The notes: generated by a model not told the origin, from the letters alone. A stretch of 39,386 nucleotides of DNA from Actinomycetota bacterium (GCA_005883335.1 VAXM01000020.1:1-39386), one strand, 5' to 3'. Counted from the stretch's first letter, positions 7,703 to 16,381 are shown. A program made the numbers and translations.

Positions 7703-8867
7703 GAAGGAAGGCTCTGTTCTCCTTCAGCATCTCGCGCGCGATCACGAGCCGCTGGATCTGGTTCGTGCCCTCGTAGATCTGCGTGATCTTGGCGTCGCGC
7801 ATCATCCGCTCGACGGGGTACTCCTGGATGTAGCCGTAGCCGCCGAGGATCTGGACCGCGTCGGTCGTGACCTCCATCGCCACATCTGTGCAGAACAGCT
7901 TGGCCATCGCGGAGATCTTCGTCAGCTCGGCGCCGTCAGCGCCCTCGTCGATCAGCTGCCCGCACTTGTAGAGAAGCCCGCGCGCGGCCTCGCACTTCGT
8001 CTCCATGTCGGCCAGCGTCGCGGCGATCAGCTGGTGCTGCGCGATCGGCTTGCCCATCGTCTCGCGCGACTTCGCGTACTCGAGCGCGAAGTCGGTCGCA
8101 CCCTGGGCCAGTCCGAGCCCCTGCGCGCCGATCCCGGGTCGCGAGCGGTCGAGGATCCGCATCGCGATCCGAAAGCCCTCGCCCTCCTCCCCGAGCAGGT
8201 TGCCGGCGGGGATGCGGCAGTCGTCGAAGAAGATCTCGCCCGTCGTCGAGCCCTTGATCCCCATCTTCGGCTCGATCCTCCCCACCTCGAAGCCCGGCGC
8301 GTCCGCCTCGACCACGAACGCGGAGATCCCCGAGTGGCCGGCGTCCGGGTCGGTCTTGGCAAAGACGACGTACAGCCCGGCCACGCCCGCGTTCGTGATG
8401 AAGCGCTTCGAGCCGTTGATGACGTACTCGTCGCCTTCCAGCCGCGCCTCGGTGCGCATCGCCGCGGAGTCCGACCCGGAGCCGGCCTCCGTCAGCGCGT
8501 ACGCAGGCAGCCACTCGCCGCTCGCCAGACGCGGGAGCCAGCGCGTCTTCTGCTCGTCGGTGCCCGTGAGCTTGATCCCGAGCGAGCCGAGCTCCTGCAC
8601 GGCCAGCAGCAGCCCTGTGGTCGCGCAGACCTTGGACAGCTCCTCGATCGCGACGAGCACCATCAGCGCGCCCGTGCCGGTGCCGCCGTGCGCCTCGTCG
8701 AACGGCAAGCCGAAGAGCTCGTGCTCGCGGAGCAGCTCGACCATGTCCCAGGGAAACTCGGCCGATTTGTCGATCTCCGCCGCCCGCGGCGCGACCCGCT
8801 CCCGCGCGAGCGTGCGCACGAGCTCGCGGATCTCGCGCTGCTCCTCGGTCAGAGGGTCGCTCGGCAC
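7686..8867 (-). CDS. Acyl-CoA dehydrogenase
   Basis: A 393-residue FAD enzyme that introduces the 2,3 double bond into acyl-CoA. It has the family signatures YALTEAGSGSDSAAMRTEA (FAD and substrate contact) and GGYGYIQEYPVERMMRDAK. The catalytic glutamate lies in YEGTNQIQ near the C-terminus, as in short/branched-chain members. Length is standard. No electron-transfer flavoprotein gene is adjacent. It is the first gene of the minus operon; its GTG lies 6 bases after TAGACT, so it is likely leaderless. Confidence 0.95.
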   Translation of the reverse strand: MPSDPLTEEQREIRELVRTLARERVAPRAAEIDKSAEFPWDMVELLREHELFGLPFDEAHGGTGTGALMVLVAIEELSKVCATTGLLLAVQELGSLGIKLTGTDEQKTRWLPRLASGEWLPAYALTEAGSGSDSAAMRTEARLEGDEYVINGSKRFITNAGVAGLYVVFAKTDPDAGHSGISAFVVEADAPGFEVGRIEPKMGIKGSTTGEIFFDDCRIPAGNLLGEEGEGFRIAMRILDRSRPGIGAQGLGLAQGATDFALEYAKSRETMGKPIAQHQLIAATLADMETKCEAARGLLYKCGQLIDEGADGAELTKISAMAKLFCTDVAMEVTTDAVQILGGYGYIQEYPVERMMRDAKITQIYEGTNQIQRLVIAREMLKENRAFLLAGVS

Positions 8868-8873
8868 GGCGGG

Positions 8874-8879
8874 AGTCTA
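8874..8879 (-). promoter_or_regulatory. -10 element for the acyl-CoA dehydrogenase operon
   Basis: TAGACT lies 6 bases upstream of the GTG at 8867, in the 52-base divergent gap. The same TAGACT hexamer precedes the M20 peptidase and ferredoxin genes. Confidence 0.55.
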
Positions 8880-8919
8880 GCCCTGGAGTTCCACACTCTC
8901 GCTGCCGATAGCTGGCTCG

Positions 8920-9243
8920 ATGCGCCGCCTCGTCCTCCTCGCCGCGATGCCGTTTCTGCTCTCCGGGTGCTACTGGAGCACCGGCTCGAGCGGGAGCAGC
9001 TCGGGCTCCGGCTACGACGGCGAGACGCGTGTCCGCATGACGATTCCGGCCCTGGAGGCGTACAACGCCGACCACAACTCGTACAAGGGCGCGACGCTCG
9101 GCGCGCTGCGAAACTACGACACGGGCGTCACGGGCATCCGGGTCGTGTGGGCGACGGCGACGACGTACTGCCTCGAGAGCACCGGCCCGGGCGCGTTCCA
9201 CAAGGCCGGGCCTGCCGCGCCCATCTTGCCCGGCGGCTGTTAG
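8920..9243 (+). CDS. Small lipoprotein with pilin-like C-terminal domain
   Basis: A 107-residue protein with the lipobox LLSGC (Cys17) after a short signal peptide. A Ser/Gly linker (residues 20-33) follows. The domain IPALEAYNADHNSYKGATL resembles the globular part of type IV pilins and pseudopilins, where LEAY..D...Y.GAT recurs; ATTYCLEST and the C-terminal Cys could form the pilin disulfide loop. The unusual point is a lipid anchor replacing the prepilin leader and N-terminal helix. A weak GATAGC lies 7 bases before the ATG. Function unknown. Confidence 0.75.
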   Translation: MRRLVLLAAMPFLLSGCYWSTGSSGSSSGSGYDGETRVRMTIPALEAYNADHNSYKGATLGALRNYDTGVTGIRVVWATATTYCLESTGPGAFHKAGPAAPILPGGC

Positions 9244-9244
9244 C

Positions 9245-9976
9245 TCAGCGGTTGTGGCACACGACCTCGACGTTGTTGCCGTCGGGGTCGAAGACGAACG
9301 CGCCGTAGTAGCCGGGGTGATAGTCCCGCTCGCCGGGGGCGCCGTTGTCACGGTAGCCCACCGCGACGAGCACTCGGTGGAACTCGTCGACGGTCGCGTT
9401 GTCGACGGCGGGGAAAGCGATGTGCAGGTTCTCGGTCAGCGGCCGGTCGTCGTGGACGACGCTGAAAGAGCGGTTCTCGCCCCTGAAATGCCTGCCTTCT
9501 GGCCACTCGCCCGCGAGGACGAAGCCGCCGAAGGGGCCGACGGTCTCGTAGAAGCGCTTCGAGGCCTCGAGGTCGGCGATCCGGATCCAGAGGTGGTCGA
9601 TGCGGTTGTCGCCTTCTCGCGCGCGCCCGTGGTGGACTGCCTCGGCGCTGTTGCCGTCCGGGTCGAGCACGAAGCCGCCGTAGTAGTCCGGCGAGTACTG
9701 CGGACGCGGTCCGGGCGCCCCGTCGTCCGGGTGGCCCGCGCCGGTCATCGTCTCCCACCACTCGTTGACGGCTTCGCGCGAGCATGCGACGAAGGCGACG
9801 TGGAGGTTGTGCGTCACCTGCCGCTCGTTCCCGGCCTGCGAGATCGAGAAGTCTTCCCACTCGAAGCCGTGGCCGTCGGTGCTCGGCTCGCCGAAGCCGA
9901 GCGTCGACATCGCCAGCTCATAGAACGCATGCGAGGCGTCCAGGTCGGAGACGCGGATCGTGACATGGTCGAACAC
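9245..9976 (-). CDS. Tandem VOC (glyoxalase/dioxygenase-fold) protein
   Basis: A 243-residue protein made of two similar VOC modules of about 120 residues: FDHVTIRVSDLDASHAFYE ... YYGGFVLDPDGNSAEAV, then IDHLWIRIADLEASKRFYE ... YYGAFVFDPDGNNVEVV. Each module has the N-terminal His and C-terminal Glu expected of a VOC metal site, and DPDGN before the last strand. Such proteins are lyases, isomerases, dioxygenases or resistance proteins; substrate unknown. It lies 5 bases downstream of the LacI-type regulator gene and should be co-transcribed with it. Confidence 0.85.
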   Translation of the reverse strand: MFDHVTIRVSDLDASHAFYELAMSTLGFGEPSTDGHGFEWEDFSISQAGNERQVTHNLHVAFVACSREAVNEWWETMTGAGHPDDGAPGPRPQYSPDYYGGFVLDPDGNSAEAVHHGRAREGDNRIDHLWIRIADLEASKRFYETVGPFGGFVLAGEWPEGRHFRGENRSFSVVHDDRPLTENLHIAFPAVDNATVDEFHRVLVAVGYRDNGAPGERDYHPGYYGAFVFDPDGNNVEVVCHNR

Positions 9977-9981
9977 GGTCG

Positions 9982-11040
9982 CTACCTACCCGGCGGCGCA
10001 GCGGTCGATTCACGGACGACGAGCTCCGTCGGCAGGATCTGCTCGCGCCGCCCCGCGGGGGCCGCGCCGCGCTCGATGTCGTCCATCAGCCATTGAGCCG
10101 CCAGCCGGCCCTTCTCTTCATTCGGTTGCGCGACCGTCGTGAGCGGCGGCGCCGCGTGCTCGGCGGTCGGGCCGTCGTCGAACCCGACCACCGAGAGCTG
10201 CTCCGGCACTCTGATCTCCAGCTCCGCAGCGGCCTCGAGCGCGCCGATCGCCAGGATGTCGCTCATCGCGAGGATCGCCGTGGGCGGGCTCGGCAGCCGC
10301 AGGAGCTCGAGCGTCGCTTCGCGGGCAGGCTCGGGCGCGTTCGGGCGGCAGACCCGGACGAGCTCCGGGTCCCACGCAGCGCCGAGGCCCTCCTCGTAGC
10401 CCTGGATCCGCTCGACGGTCAGATCGAGCTCGAGGGCTCTGCCGGGATCGAGCGTCGTCACGAAGGACAGCACGCCCACGCGCTCGTGCCCCAGCTCCCG
10501 CAGATGTTCCGCCGCGCTGCGTGCCGCGCCGCGGTCGTCGATCCCGACGAACGGCGTCTGCGCGCCGCGCGGCTGGTCGACGGTGACGATCGGCAGCCGG
10601 CGCCCGAGCGCGGCTTCGATTCGCGGGTCGTTCCGCGGCGTGGAGTAGATGATGAAGCCGTCCACCGCGGCCTCCCGGACCATGCGCGCCGCCTCCTCGC
10701 GGTAGCGCGAGTCCGGAACGAGGAGCAGGCCCGCGGGCGCCTCCTCCATCCCACGCGCCACCCCGCGCAGGAACGCGGGCGCCGTCGGATCGGTGAACTG
10801 GTAGCCGAGGCGCTCGGCGAAAATGACGCCGATCGCACCTGCGCGGCCCGTGCGGAGGCGGCGCGCGACCGGATCGGGGCCCGGATAGCCGAGCTCCTCC
10901 GCCGCCTCGAGGACGCGTTTTCGCACTTCGTCGGACACGAGCTCCGGGCGGCCGAAGGCCTGGGAGGCGCTCCCCACGGAGACGCCGGCGCGCTCTGCGA
11001 CGTCCCGCAGACGAACTCGCCGCCTCTCGCCTCGTACCAC
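9982..11040 (-). CDS. LacI-family transcriptional regulator
   Basis: A 352-residue repressor-type protein. The N-terminal HTH RLRDVAERAGVSVGSASQAF is the LacI DNA-binding helix pair; ARRLRTGRAGAIGVIF leads into the periplasmic-binding-like sensor domain (FVGIDDRGAARSAAEHL, VVGFDDGP). I place the start at GTG 11040, not the ORF start at 11088, because TACTAT lies 8 bases upstream and an operator-like palindrome would otherwise be inside the coding region. It is probably autoregulated through two TGAACC-type operators. Ligand unknown, probably a sugar or nucleoside. Confidence 0.9.
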   Translation of the reverse strand: MVRGERRRVRLRDVAERAGVSVGSASQAFGRPELVSDEVRKRVLEAAEELGYPGPDPVARRLRTGRAGAIGVIFAERLGYQFTDPTAPAFLRGVARGMEEAPAGLLLVPDSRYREEAARMVREAAVDGFIIYSTPRNDPRIEAALGRRLPIVTVDQPRGAQTPFVGIDDRGAARSAAEHLRELGHERVGVLSFVTTLDPGRALELDLTVERIQGYEEGLGAAWDPELVRVCRPNAPEPAREATLELLRLPSPPTAILAMSDILAIGALEAAAELEIRVPEQLSVVGFDDGPTAEHAAPPLTTVAQPNEEKGRLAAQWLMDDIERGAAPAGRREQILPTELVVRESTAAPPGR

Positions 11041-11048
11041 AAACGGGA

Positions 11049-11054
11049 ATAGTA
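11049..11054 (-). promoter_or_regulatory. -10 element for the lacI-type gene
   Basis: TACTAT lies 8 bases before the GTG at 11040, predicting a leaderless mRNA. The first operator falls in the spacer just upstream. Confidence 0.55.
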
Positions 11055-11062
11055 CGTCTGGA

Positions 11063-11074
11063 TGAACCGTTTCA
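11063..11074. promoter_or_regulatory. LacI-type operator 1
   Basis: TGAACCGTTTCA is an imperfect palindrome with a central CG, as is typical of LacI-family operators. It differs from the reverse complement of operator 2 at one base. It lies between the predicted -35 and -10 of the regulator gene, where a bound repressor would block transcription. Confidence 0.65.
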
Positions 11075-11088
11075 GGTACCGTGACCAC

Positions 11089-11100
11089 TGAATCGGTTCA
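11089..11100. promoter_or_regulatory. LacI-type operator 2
   Basis: TGAATCGGTTCA, 26 bases centre-to-centre from operator 1 and directly upstream of the small gene at 11119. The pair suggests one regulator controls both divergent units. Confidence 0.65.
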
Positions 11101-11118
11101 ATAGACGAGGAGGCTGAG

Positions 11119-11301
11119 ATGGAGCTCTTCCAATTGCTCGTCGTCGGCGACGCCGCTCGTCGGCACGTCGAGCGCTCGCTCGAGCACAACCAAAGGCCGC
11201 CGAAGCCCGAGGCTACGCGCCCGCGGCGCGTGCGCGCCAGGGCGGCTTCCGCCGCCGCGCTCCGCACGCTCGCGGAGCGGCTCGAGCCTTCACCAACCTA
11301 G
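11119..11301 (+). CDS. Small basic protein, LacI-site controlled (unknown function)
   Basis: A 60-residue ORF starting MELFQLLVVGDAARRHV, then an Arg/Ala-rich, Pro-containing basic tail (PRRVRARAASAAAL). It has one of the few clear Shine-Dalgarno sequences in the window: GAGGAGG, 6 bases before the ATG. It lies 18 bases after an operator palindrome and divergent from the regulator gene. No domain or signal peptide is recognised. The SD and operator position argue for a real gene; codon evidence is limited by length. Confidence 0.55.
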   Translation: MELFQLLVVGDAARRHVERSLEHNQRPPKPEATRPRRVRARAASAAALRTLAERLEPSPT

Positions 11302-11306
11302 ACAGC

Positions 11307-11312
11307 TAGATT
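11307..11312 (+). promoter_or_regulatory. -10 element for the amidohydrolase gene
   Basis: TAGATT lies 8 bases before the GTG at 11321, giving the amidohydrolase a leaderless promoter separate from the small gene. Confidence 0.55.
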
Positions 11313-11320
11313 CCTCCGCC

Positions 11321-12862
11321 GTGATCTTCGAGAACGGCGTGATCCGGACGCTCGACCCGTCGCTGCCGGTCGTGCGCAGCCTGGCTATCGCCGGCGAGCA
11401 GATTGCCGGCGGCGTCGGGACGCACGAGACCGCGCTGCCCGGGCCGGAGCGCGTCGACCTCGGCGGCCGCTGCGTTGTCCCCGGGCTCAGCGACGCCCAC
11501 GTGCACTTCGCGACCTGGGCCGTCGCGCAGCACGAGGTGCGGCTCGAGGACACGCGCTCGCTCGACGAGGCACTCGCGCGCGTGCGCGAGGCGCTCGCCG
11601 CCGCACCTGCTGACAGGTGGCTGCGCGGCCGCGGCTGGCGCAGCGCGGACTGGTCGCCGTCCGTCGAGCCGACGAAGGAAGTCCTCGACGAGGTCGTTTC
11701 CGACCGGCCGGTCGCGCTGATGGCCCGCGACTCGCACTCGGTCTGGCTCAACTCGGCGGCGATCGCCCGCGCCGACGGCGACCTGCAGGTGCCCGGCGGG
11801 GTCGTCGAGCTCGACGACCGCGGCGAGCCGACCGGCGTTCTCCGCGAGGAGTCCTGCTGGCACTTCCGCGACCGCTACATCGAGCTGTCGGACGACGAGT
11901 ACGTCGAGGCGATGCGCGCCGGGTTGAAGCTCGCCGCGTCCCGCGGCGTGACGGCCCTCCACGACAAGGACGGCTGGCTCGGAGCCCTGCGCTTCTGGCA
12001 GCGCCTCCAGGCCGAAGGGCCGCTCGGCCTGCGCGTGTGGCAGTCGCTGCCCGCCGAGAAGGCGGACGAGCTCACCGACGTGGACGTCCGGAGCGGCCTC
12101 GGAGGCCCGCGCCTGCGGCTCGGCTACCTGAAGGCGTTCATGGACGGGACGCTCGGCTCGCAGACCGCCCGCATGCTCGACGGCTCGGGGGTCGAGATCA
12201 CGAGCCGCGAGCAGCTCGAGCACTACATCCGCGCCGGCGCCCGCGCCGGCTTCCCACTCGCCGTCCACGCGATCGGCGACCTCGCCAACCGCGAGGCGCT
12301 CGACGCCTTCGAGGCGACCCGCGACGAATGGCAGCCGTTGGGACTGCGGCCGCGGATCGAGCACGCGCAGCTGCTCGCGCCGGAAGACGTGCCCCGCTTC
12401 GCGGAGCTCGGCGTGGCCGCGTCCGTGCAGTTCAGCCATGCGCCGTCCGACCGCGAGCTTGCAGACCGCTTCTGGGGCCATAAGGTCTCGGGTGCCTATG
12501 CGTACCGCTCGCTCCTCGACGCGGGCGCAGTCGTCGCGAACGGCTCCGACGCGCCGATCGAGGAGCTCGACCCGCTCGCGGGGATCCGCGCGGGTGTGCT
12601 GCGCACGCTGGACGAGCGGCCGGCCTGGCAGCCCGAGCAGGCGGTCACCGTCGCGGAGGCGCTGCACGCCACCTGCGTCGCTCCCGCTTGGCTCGCGCGC
12701 GAGGAGCACAGCCGCGGGAAGCTCTTGCCCGGCTACGACGCCGACCTCGTCGTCCTCGACCGCGACCCGGTCGACTGCCCGCCGGACGAGCTCCCCGAGG
12801 TCCACATCGTGGCGACGATGCTCGCCGGGACCTGGACGCACAATCCGCCGCCCTGGGACTGA
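11321..12862 (+). CDS. YtcJ-type amidohydrolase (amidohydrolase family 3)
   Basis: A 513-residue metal-dependent hydrolase. PGLSDAHVHF (about residues 55-64) holds the HxH metal ligands of the amidohydrolase barrel; AVHAIGDLANREAL and RIEHAQLL give the later histidines; ANGSDAPIEELDP contains the conserved Asp. The N-terminal IFENGVIRTLDP and C-terminal GYDADLVVLDRDP are the composite beta-sandwich halves. YtcJ-like enzymes act on N-acyl or cyclic amides with mostly unknown physiological substrates. The nearby LacI-type regulator may govern a related catabolic function, but no operator lies directly at this promoter. Confidence 0.92.
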   Translation: MIFENGVIRTLDPSLPVVRSLAIAGEQIAGGVGTHETALPGPERVDLGGRCVVPGLSDAHVHFATWAVAQHEVRLEDTRSLDEALARVREALAAAPADRWLRGRGWRSADWSPSVEPTKEVLDEVVSDRPVALMARDSHSVWLNSAAIARADGDLQVPGGVVELDDRGEPTGVLREESCWHFRDRYIELSDDEYVEAMRAGLKLAASRGVTALHDKDGWLGALRFWQRLQAEGPLGLRVWQSLPAEKADELTDVDVRSGLGGPRLRLGYLKAFMDGTLGSQTARMLDGSGVEITSREQLEHYIRAGARAGFPLAVHAIGDLANREALDAFEATRDEWQPLGLRPRIEHAQLLAPEDVPRFAELGVAASVQFSHAPSDRELADRFWGHKVSGAYAYRSLLDAGAVVANGSDAPIEELDPLAGIRAGVLRTLDERPAWQPEQAVTVAEALHATCVAPAWLAREEHSRGKLLPGYDADLVVLDRDPVDCPPDELPEVHIVATMLAGTWTHNPPPWD

Positions 12863-12983
12863 GTTCGTTCAGATTGCGTTAAGCCTGCTGACGCGGCAAA
12901 CCGCTCGAGCCGACGAGCCGTCTTACCCGGTACAAGGATCGGGCGGCCGACCTTCCCCTCGCCGGCCTGTCCAGTCCCAGAGC

Positions 12984-13013
12984 GGAGGGCCCGCCACCGG
13001 GGCGCGGCCCTCC
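12984..13013. terminator. Hairpin between convergent genes
   Basis: GGAGGGCC (12984-12991) and GGCCCTCC (13006-13013) form a perfect 8-bp stem with a 14-base loop in the 166-base gap between the amidohydrolase and phoU ends. It could terminate both strands. There is no long T-run. The rest of the gap holds no gene or other signal I can see. Confidence 0.55.
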
Positions 13014-13028
13014 CCTCTCCTCTAAGTC

Positions 13029-13700
13029 CTAGCCGCGGTGCGAGGCGTCCGTGAACTCGCGGAACTCAGCGGTCAGCAGGTACGCGACCTGCTCGCCGAT
13101 GTCGACCGCGTGGTCGCCGATCCGCTCGAGCGTCCGCGAGACGACGACCATCCGCAGAGCCCACTCGCGCATGCCGGGCTCGCCGACGATCTCCACGACC
13201 CGGTCGACGAAGCGGCGGTTCGAGCGGTCGATCAGCTCGTCCAACTCGACGAGCGACTCGGCCGCTTCGAGGTCGCGATTGGCGAACGCGTCGAGCGCGA
13301 CCCGGATCATCTCCTCCGCCCGCTCTCCCATCTCCTCGAGGCTCTGGAGCAGGAGCGGGTCCGGCTCGACGTCCGCGACGAGCTTCGTCAGCTTCGCGAC
13401 CGTCACGCCGTAGTCGGCCATCCGCTCGAGATGCAGGTTCGTGTGCAGGATCGCGAGGACCAGCCGGAGGTCGATCGCAACCGGCGTCTGCAGCGCGAGC
13501 AGGTGCTCGATGCCCTGTTCGATCTGGAGGTAGCGGCGATCGACGTCGTCGTCGAATGCGATCACGTCGTCGGCGAGCTCGACGTCTCGCTGGGCCAGAG
13601 CGTTCAGCGCGCCCCGGAGCACGCGCAGGACGAGGGCGCCTTCCTCCTGCAGGCTCGCTTCGAGCTGGTCGAGCTCCTCCTGGAACGGTGAGCGCAGCAT
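13029..13700 (-). CDS. phoU: Phosphate signalling protein PhoU
   Basis: A 223-residue all-helical protein of two PhoU repeats: FQEELDQLEASLQEEGALV opens the first, EEMIRVALDAFANRDLE the second. Acidic metal-binding stretches occur in both (IAFDDDVDRRY, ELDELIDRSNRRF). PhoU links the Pst transporter to the PhoR kinase and represses the regulon when phosphate is plentiful. It is the last gene of pstCAB-phoU; its ATG directly follows the pstB stop. It is slightly diverged but full length. Confidence 0.95.
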   Translation of the reverse strand: MLRSPFQEELDQLEASLQEEGALVLRVLRGALNALAQRDVELADDVIAFDDDVDRRYLQIEQGIEHLLALQTPVAIDLRLVLAILHTNLHLERMADYGVTVAKLTKLVADVEPDPLLLQSLEEMGERAEEMIRVALDAFANRDLEAAESLVELDELIDRSNRRFVDRVVEIVGEPGMREWALRMVVVSRTLERIGDHAVDIGEQVAYLLTAEFREFTDASHRG

Positions 13701-14549
13701 CTAGCCGAACCGGCCCGTGACGTAGTCCTCGGTCCGCCGATCGGAAGGCGCCGTGAAGATCTTCGGCGTCTCGTCGTACTCGACGAGCACCCCGTAGCGC
13801 CCGTCCTCGTCCGAGTCGATGCTGAAGAACGCCGTCCGGTCGGCCACGCGCGCGGCCTGCTGCATGTTGTGCGTGACGATCACGATCGTGTAGTCCTGCT
13901 TGAGGCTCTGCATCAGCTCCTCGATCCGCTGCGTCGCAATCGGGTCGAGCGCGGAGGCCGGCTCGTCGAGCAGGAGCACCTCGGGCTCGATCGCGATCGC
14001 GCGCGCGATGCAGAGCCGCTGTTGCTGCCCGCCGGACAACGAGAGGGCGCTGCGCTTGAGCCGGTCCTTGACCTCGTCCCAGAGGGCCGCGCTCTGGAGC
14101 GCCTTCTCGACGCGCTCGTCTAGATCTTTCTTGAGGCCGAGCACGCGCGGCGCCCAGGCGACGTTGTCGTAGATCGTCTTCGGGAACGGGTTCGCCTTCT
14201 GGAAGACCATCCCGATCCGCCGCCGCACCTCGACCGGCTCGACCCCGTCGCCGTAGAGGTCGACGCCGTGGTAGAGGATCGTGCCTTCGTGCCGGAAGCT
14301 CGGCACCTCGTCGTTCATCCGGTTGAGGCACCGGATGAACGTGCTCTTGCCGCAGCCCGAGGGGCCGATGACCGCGGTGATCACGTTGCGGTAGATCTCG
14401 AGGTCGACGCCCTTGATCGCCACGTTCGAGCCGTAGCCCGCCTGCAGGCCCTGGATGTCGAAGACGGTCTCATGCGTCTGCGACTCCGTCTCCTGTCGCA
14501 CGGCGACATCGACCGGCCTCATCGGCGGCATCGTAACCCCCTGGCTCAT
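13701..14549 (-). CDS. pstB: Phosphate ABC transporter ATPase PstB
   Basis: A 282-residue ATPase of the high-affinity phosphate importer. It has Walker [10 protein letters not shown], the Q-loop in [17 protein letters not shown] typical of PstB, the signature LSGGQQQRL and Walker [14 protein letters not shown] start it at ATG 14549, which overlaps the pstA stop (ATGA); the 518-residue ORF in the track is read-through from pstA in another frame. An N-terminal extension of about 25 residues precedes the usual PstB start, so an internal ATG is possible. Confidence 0.95.
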   Translation of the reverse strand: MSQGVTMPPMRPVDVAVRQETESQTHETVFDIQGLQAGYGSNVAIKGVDLEIYRNVITAVIGPSGCGKSTFIRCLNRMNDEVPSFRHEGTILYHGVDLYGDGVEPVEVRRRIGMVFQKANPFPKTIYDNVAWAPRVLGLKKDLDERVEKALQSAALWDEVKDRLKRSALSLSGGQQQRLCIARAIAIEPEVLLLDEPASALDPIATQRIEELMQSLKQDYTIVIVTHNMQQAARVADRTAFFSIDSDEDGRYGVLVEYDETPKIFTAPSDRRTEDYVTGRFG

Positions 14550-15418
14550 CCCATCCTCCGACGCGTGCGGGCGAGCACGAGGCGTGCGGTCAGGCTCGTC
14601 ACGAGCACGAAGATCAGCAGCACGAGCGCGGACGCCCAGGCGCGCGCATGATCCTCCGGAAGGTCTGACTCGGACCAGATGAAGATCTGGACCGGCAGGT
14701 TCGGCAGCGCATGCCCGGGGTTCCATTCGATCGTCCGGCCGAAGATCGAGGTCGCAAAGAGCAGCGGCGCCGTCTCGCCGACAGCACGGGCGACCGCGAG
14801 CACGGTTCCGGTCAGGATCCCGCCGGCCGCGCTCGGCAGTGTGATCCCGAGCACGGTCCGCCAGCGGCTCGCACCGAGCGCGAGGGCGCCTTCGCGCTGG
14901 CTCGTAGGCACGAGGCGCAACACTTCCTGCGTCGCGCGCGTCACCAGCGGCAGCATCACGATCGAAAGACCGACGCTGCCGGCCCAGCCGTTCTGCGGGT
15001 GCCCGTAGACGAGCAGGCCGAAGACGAAGACGCCGATGATGATCGACGGGAGGCCGTTGAGCAGGTCGACGCAGAGCTGGATCGCGGCGCCCACCCTCGG
15101 CGAGGCGAACTCCTCGAGGAAGACCGCGATCAGCACGGCCACGGGGAGCGCGATCGCTGTCGCGATCCCGACTAGCAGCGCCGAGCCGACGAGCAACGGC
15201 GCGATCCCGCCTCCCGGCTGGCCGAAGAGCGGCAGATCCTTGGTCAGGAAGCCCCACGAGAGCTCGCCCGCGCCGCGCTTGGCGATCGACCAGACGACGA
15301 TGCCGAGCACGAGCACGGCGAGGAGTGCCGCGACGGTGGCGCTCCCTTCTGCGAGCCGGTTGACGATCCGCCTGCGCCGCAGCCGCCGGTCGCCCTGGAG
15401 GTTCACCTCAGCTGCCAC
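14546..15418 (-). CDS. pstA: Phosphate ABC transporter permease PstA
   Basis: A 290-residue inner-membrane permease with about six hydrophobic segments, the first at about residues 29-47 ([15 protein letters not shown]). The binding-protein-dependent transport EAA loop [21 protein letters not shown] contacts Pst[11 protein letters not shown] matches the PstA-specific end of that loop. The start overlaps pstC by 11 bases and the stop overlaps pstB by 4, so the subunits are translationally linked. Confidence 0.95.
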   Translation of the reverse strand: MAAEVNLQGDRRLRRRRIVNRLAEGSATVAALLAVLVLGIVVWSIAKRGAGELSWGFLTKDLPLFGQPGGGIAPLLVGSALLVGIATAIALPVAVLIAVFLEEFASPRVGAAIQLCVDLLNGLPSIIIGVFVFGLLVYGHPQNGWAGSVGLSIVMLPLVTRATQEVLRLVPTSQREGALALGASRWRTVLGITLPSAAGGILTGTVLAVARAVGETAPLLFATSIFGRTIEWNPGHALPNLPVQIFIWSESDLPEDHARAWASALVLLIFVLVTSLTARLVLARTRRRMG

Positions 15419-16373
15419 CGGTTCGCTGGAACGCGAAGCGCTTGACGACTATCTGCGCGAGCAGGTTGGTCAGCAGCCCGATCACAAGCAGGATCGCAGC
15501 GAGGTAGAAGAGCGAGGCGATCTGCAGCTTCGAGACGGCACCCTGGTACTGGCCCGCGATCCGGCTCGCCAGGGTGTCCCCAGGGGCGAACAGCGACGAG
15601 CGGATGAACCAGCCGGCGCCGATCACCTGCGTGACGGCAATCGCCTCTCCGAGGGCCCGGCCGAGGCCAAGGATCACCGCCGCGCCGATCCCGGGCCGCG
15701 ACGAGGAGAGGACGACGCCGCGCACCATCTCCCAGCGCGTGGCCCCGAGCGCGAGCGCGCCCTCCTCGAGCTCGGGCGGGACACTCAGAAACAGCTCGCG
15801 GCAGACGCTCGCCACGATCGGGACAACCATGATCGCCAGGATCACTCCGGCGACGAAAATGCCACTCGACTGAGGCGTGCCGCTGAAGATCGGCAGGAAG
15901 CCGAACGAGTTGTGCAGCCACGGCTCGACGTGATCCGCGAGGAACGGGCCGAGCACGAGGATCCCCCAGAGCCCGAGGACGACGCTGGGGATCGCCGCCA
16001 GCGTCTCGACCAGCGACCCGACGACGAGGCGCAGGCTCCGCGGCGCGAGCTCGCTCAGGAAGAGCGCGATCCCGAGGGCGAGCGGCGTCGCGATCAGGAG
16101 CGCGATCAGCGAGGTCACGGCAGTCCCGTAGAGCCCGGGCGCAGCGCCGAAGACGTTCTTGTTGGTATCCCAAGCCGTGTGCCAGACGAACGGGAGCCCG
16201 AACGTGCTCAGCGCGAGATGCGCGCCGCGGATCACCTTGTAGGCGATGAAGCCGATCAGGACGACCGCGCCGAGCCCGGCAGCGCTGGTGACGATCAGGA
16301 GCAGGCGGTCGCCAAAGCGGTCGCGCAGGCGCCGTCCGCCGCGCAGCTCCTGCGTCATCGGGACCGCGCTCAT
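15408..16373 (-). CDS. pstC: Phosphate ABC transporter permease PstC
   Basis: A 321-residue permease, partner of PstA. It has an N-terminal membrane helix (LLIVTSAAGLGAVVLIGFIAY), then several more, and the EAA motif [21 protein letters not shown]-like loop followed by GRALGEAIAVTQVIG. First gene of the pstCAB-phoU operon, divergent from pstS. TAGCGT lies 8 bases before the ATG, so the mRNA is probably leaderless, and a PHO-box-like repeat lies just upstream. Confidence 0.95.
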   Translation of the reverse strand: MSAVPMTQELRGGRRLRDRFGDRLLLIVTSAAGLGAVVLIGFIAYKVIRGAHLALSTFGLPFVWHTAWDTNKNVFGAAPGLYGTAVTSLIALLIATPLALGIALFLSELAPRSLRLVVGSLVETLAAIPSVVLGLWGILVLGPFLADHVEPWLHNSFGFLPIFSGTPQSSGIFVAGVILAIMVVPIVASVCRELFLSVPPELEEGALALGATRWEMVRGVVLSSSRPGIGAAVILGLGRALGEAIAVTQVIGAGWFIRSSLFAPGDTLASRIAGQYQGAVSKLQIASLFYLAAILLVIGLLTNLLAQIVVKRFAFQRTGGS

Positions 16374-16381
16374 CGCGGCGC

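Noticed and set aside
6969-9308. 779-residue plus-strand ORF
   Set aside because: It is antisense to the methyltransferase, acyl-CoA dehydrogenase and VOC end; composition is Arg/Ser-rich shadow sequence without any domain.
10093-11052. 319-residue plus-strand ORF over the LacI gene
   Set aside because: It is antisense to a clear LacI-family regulator and has no domain.
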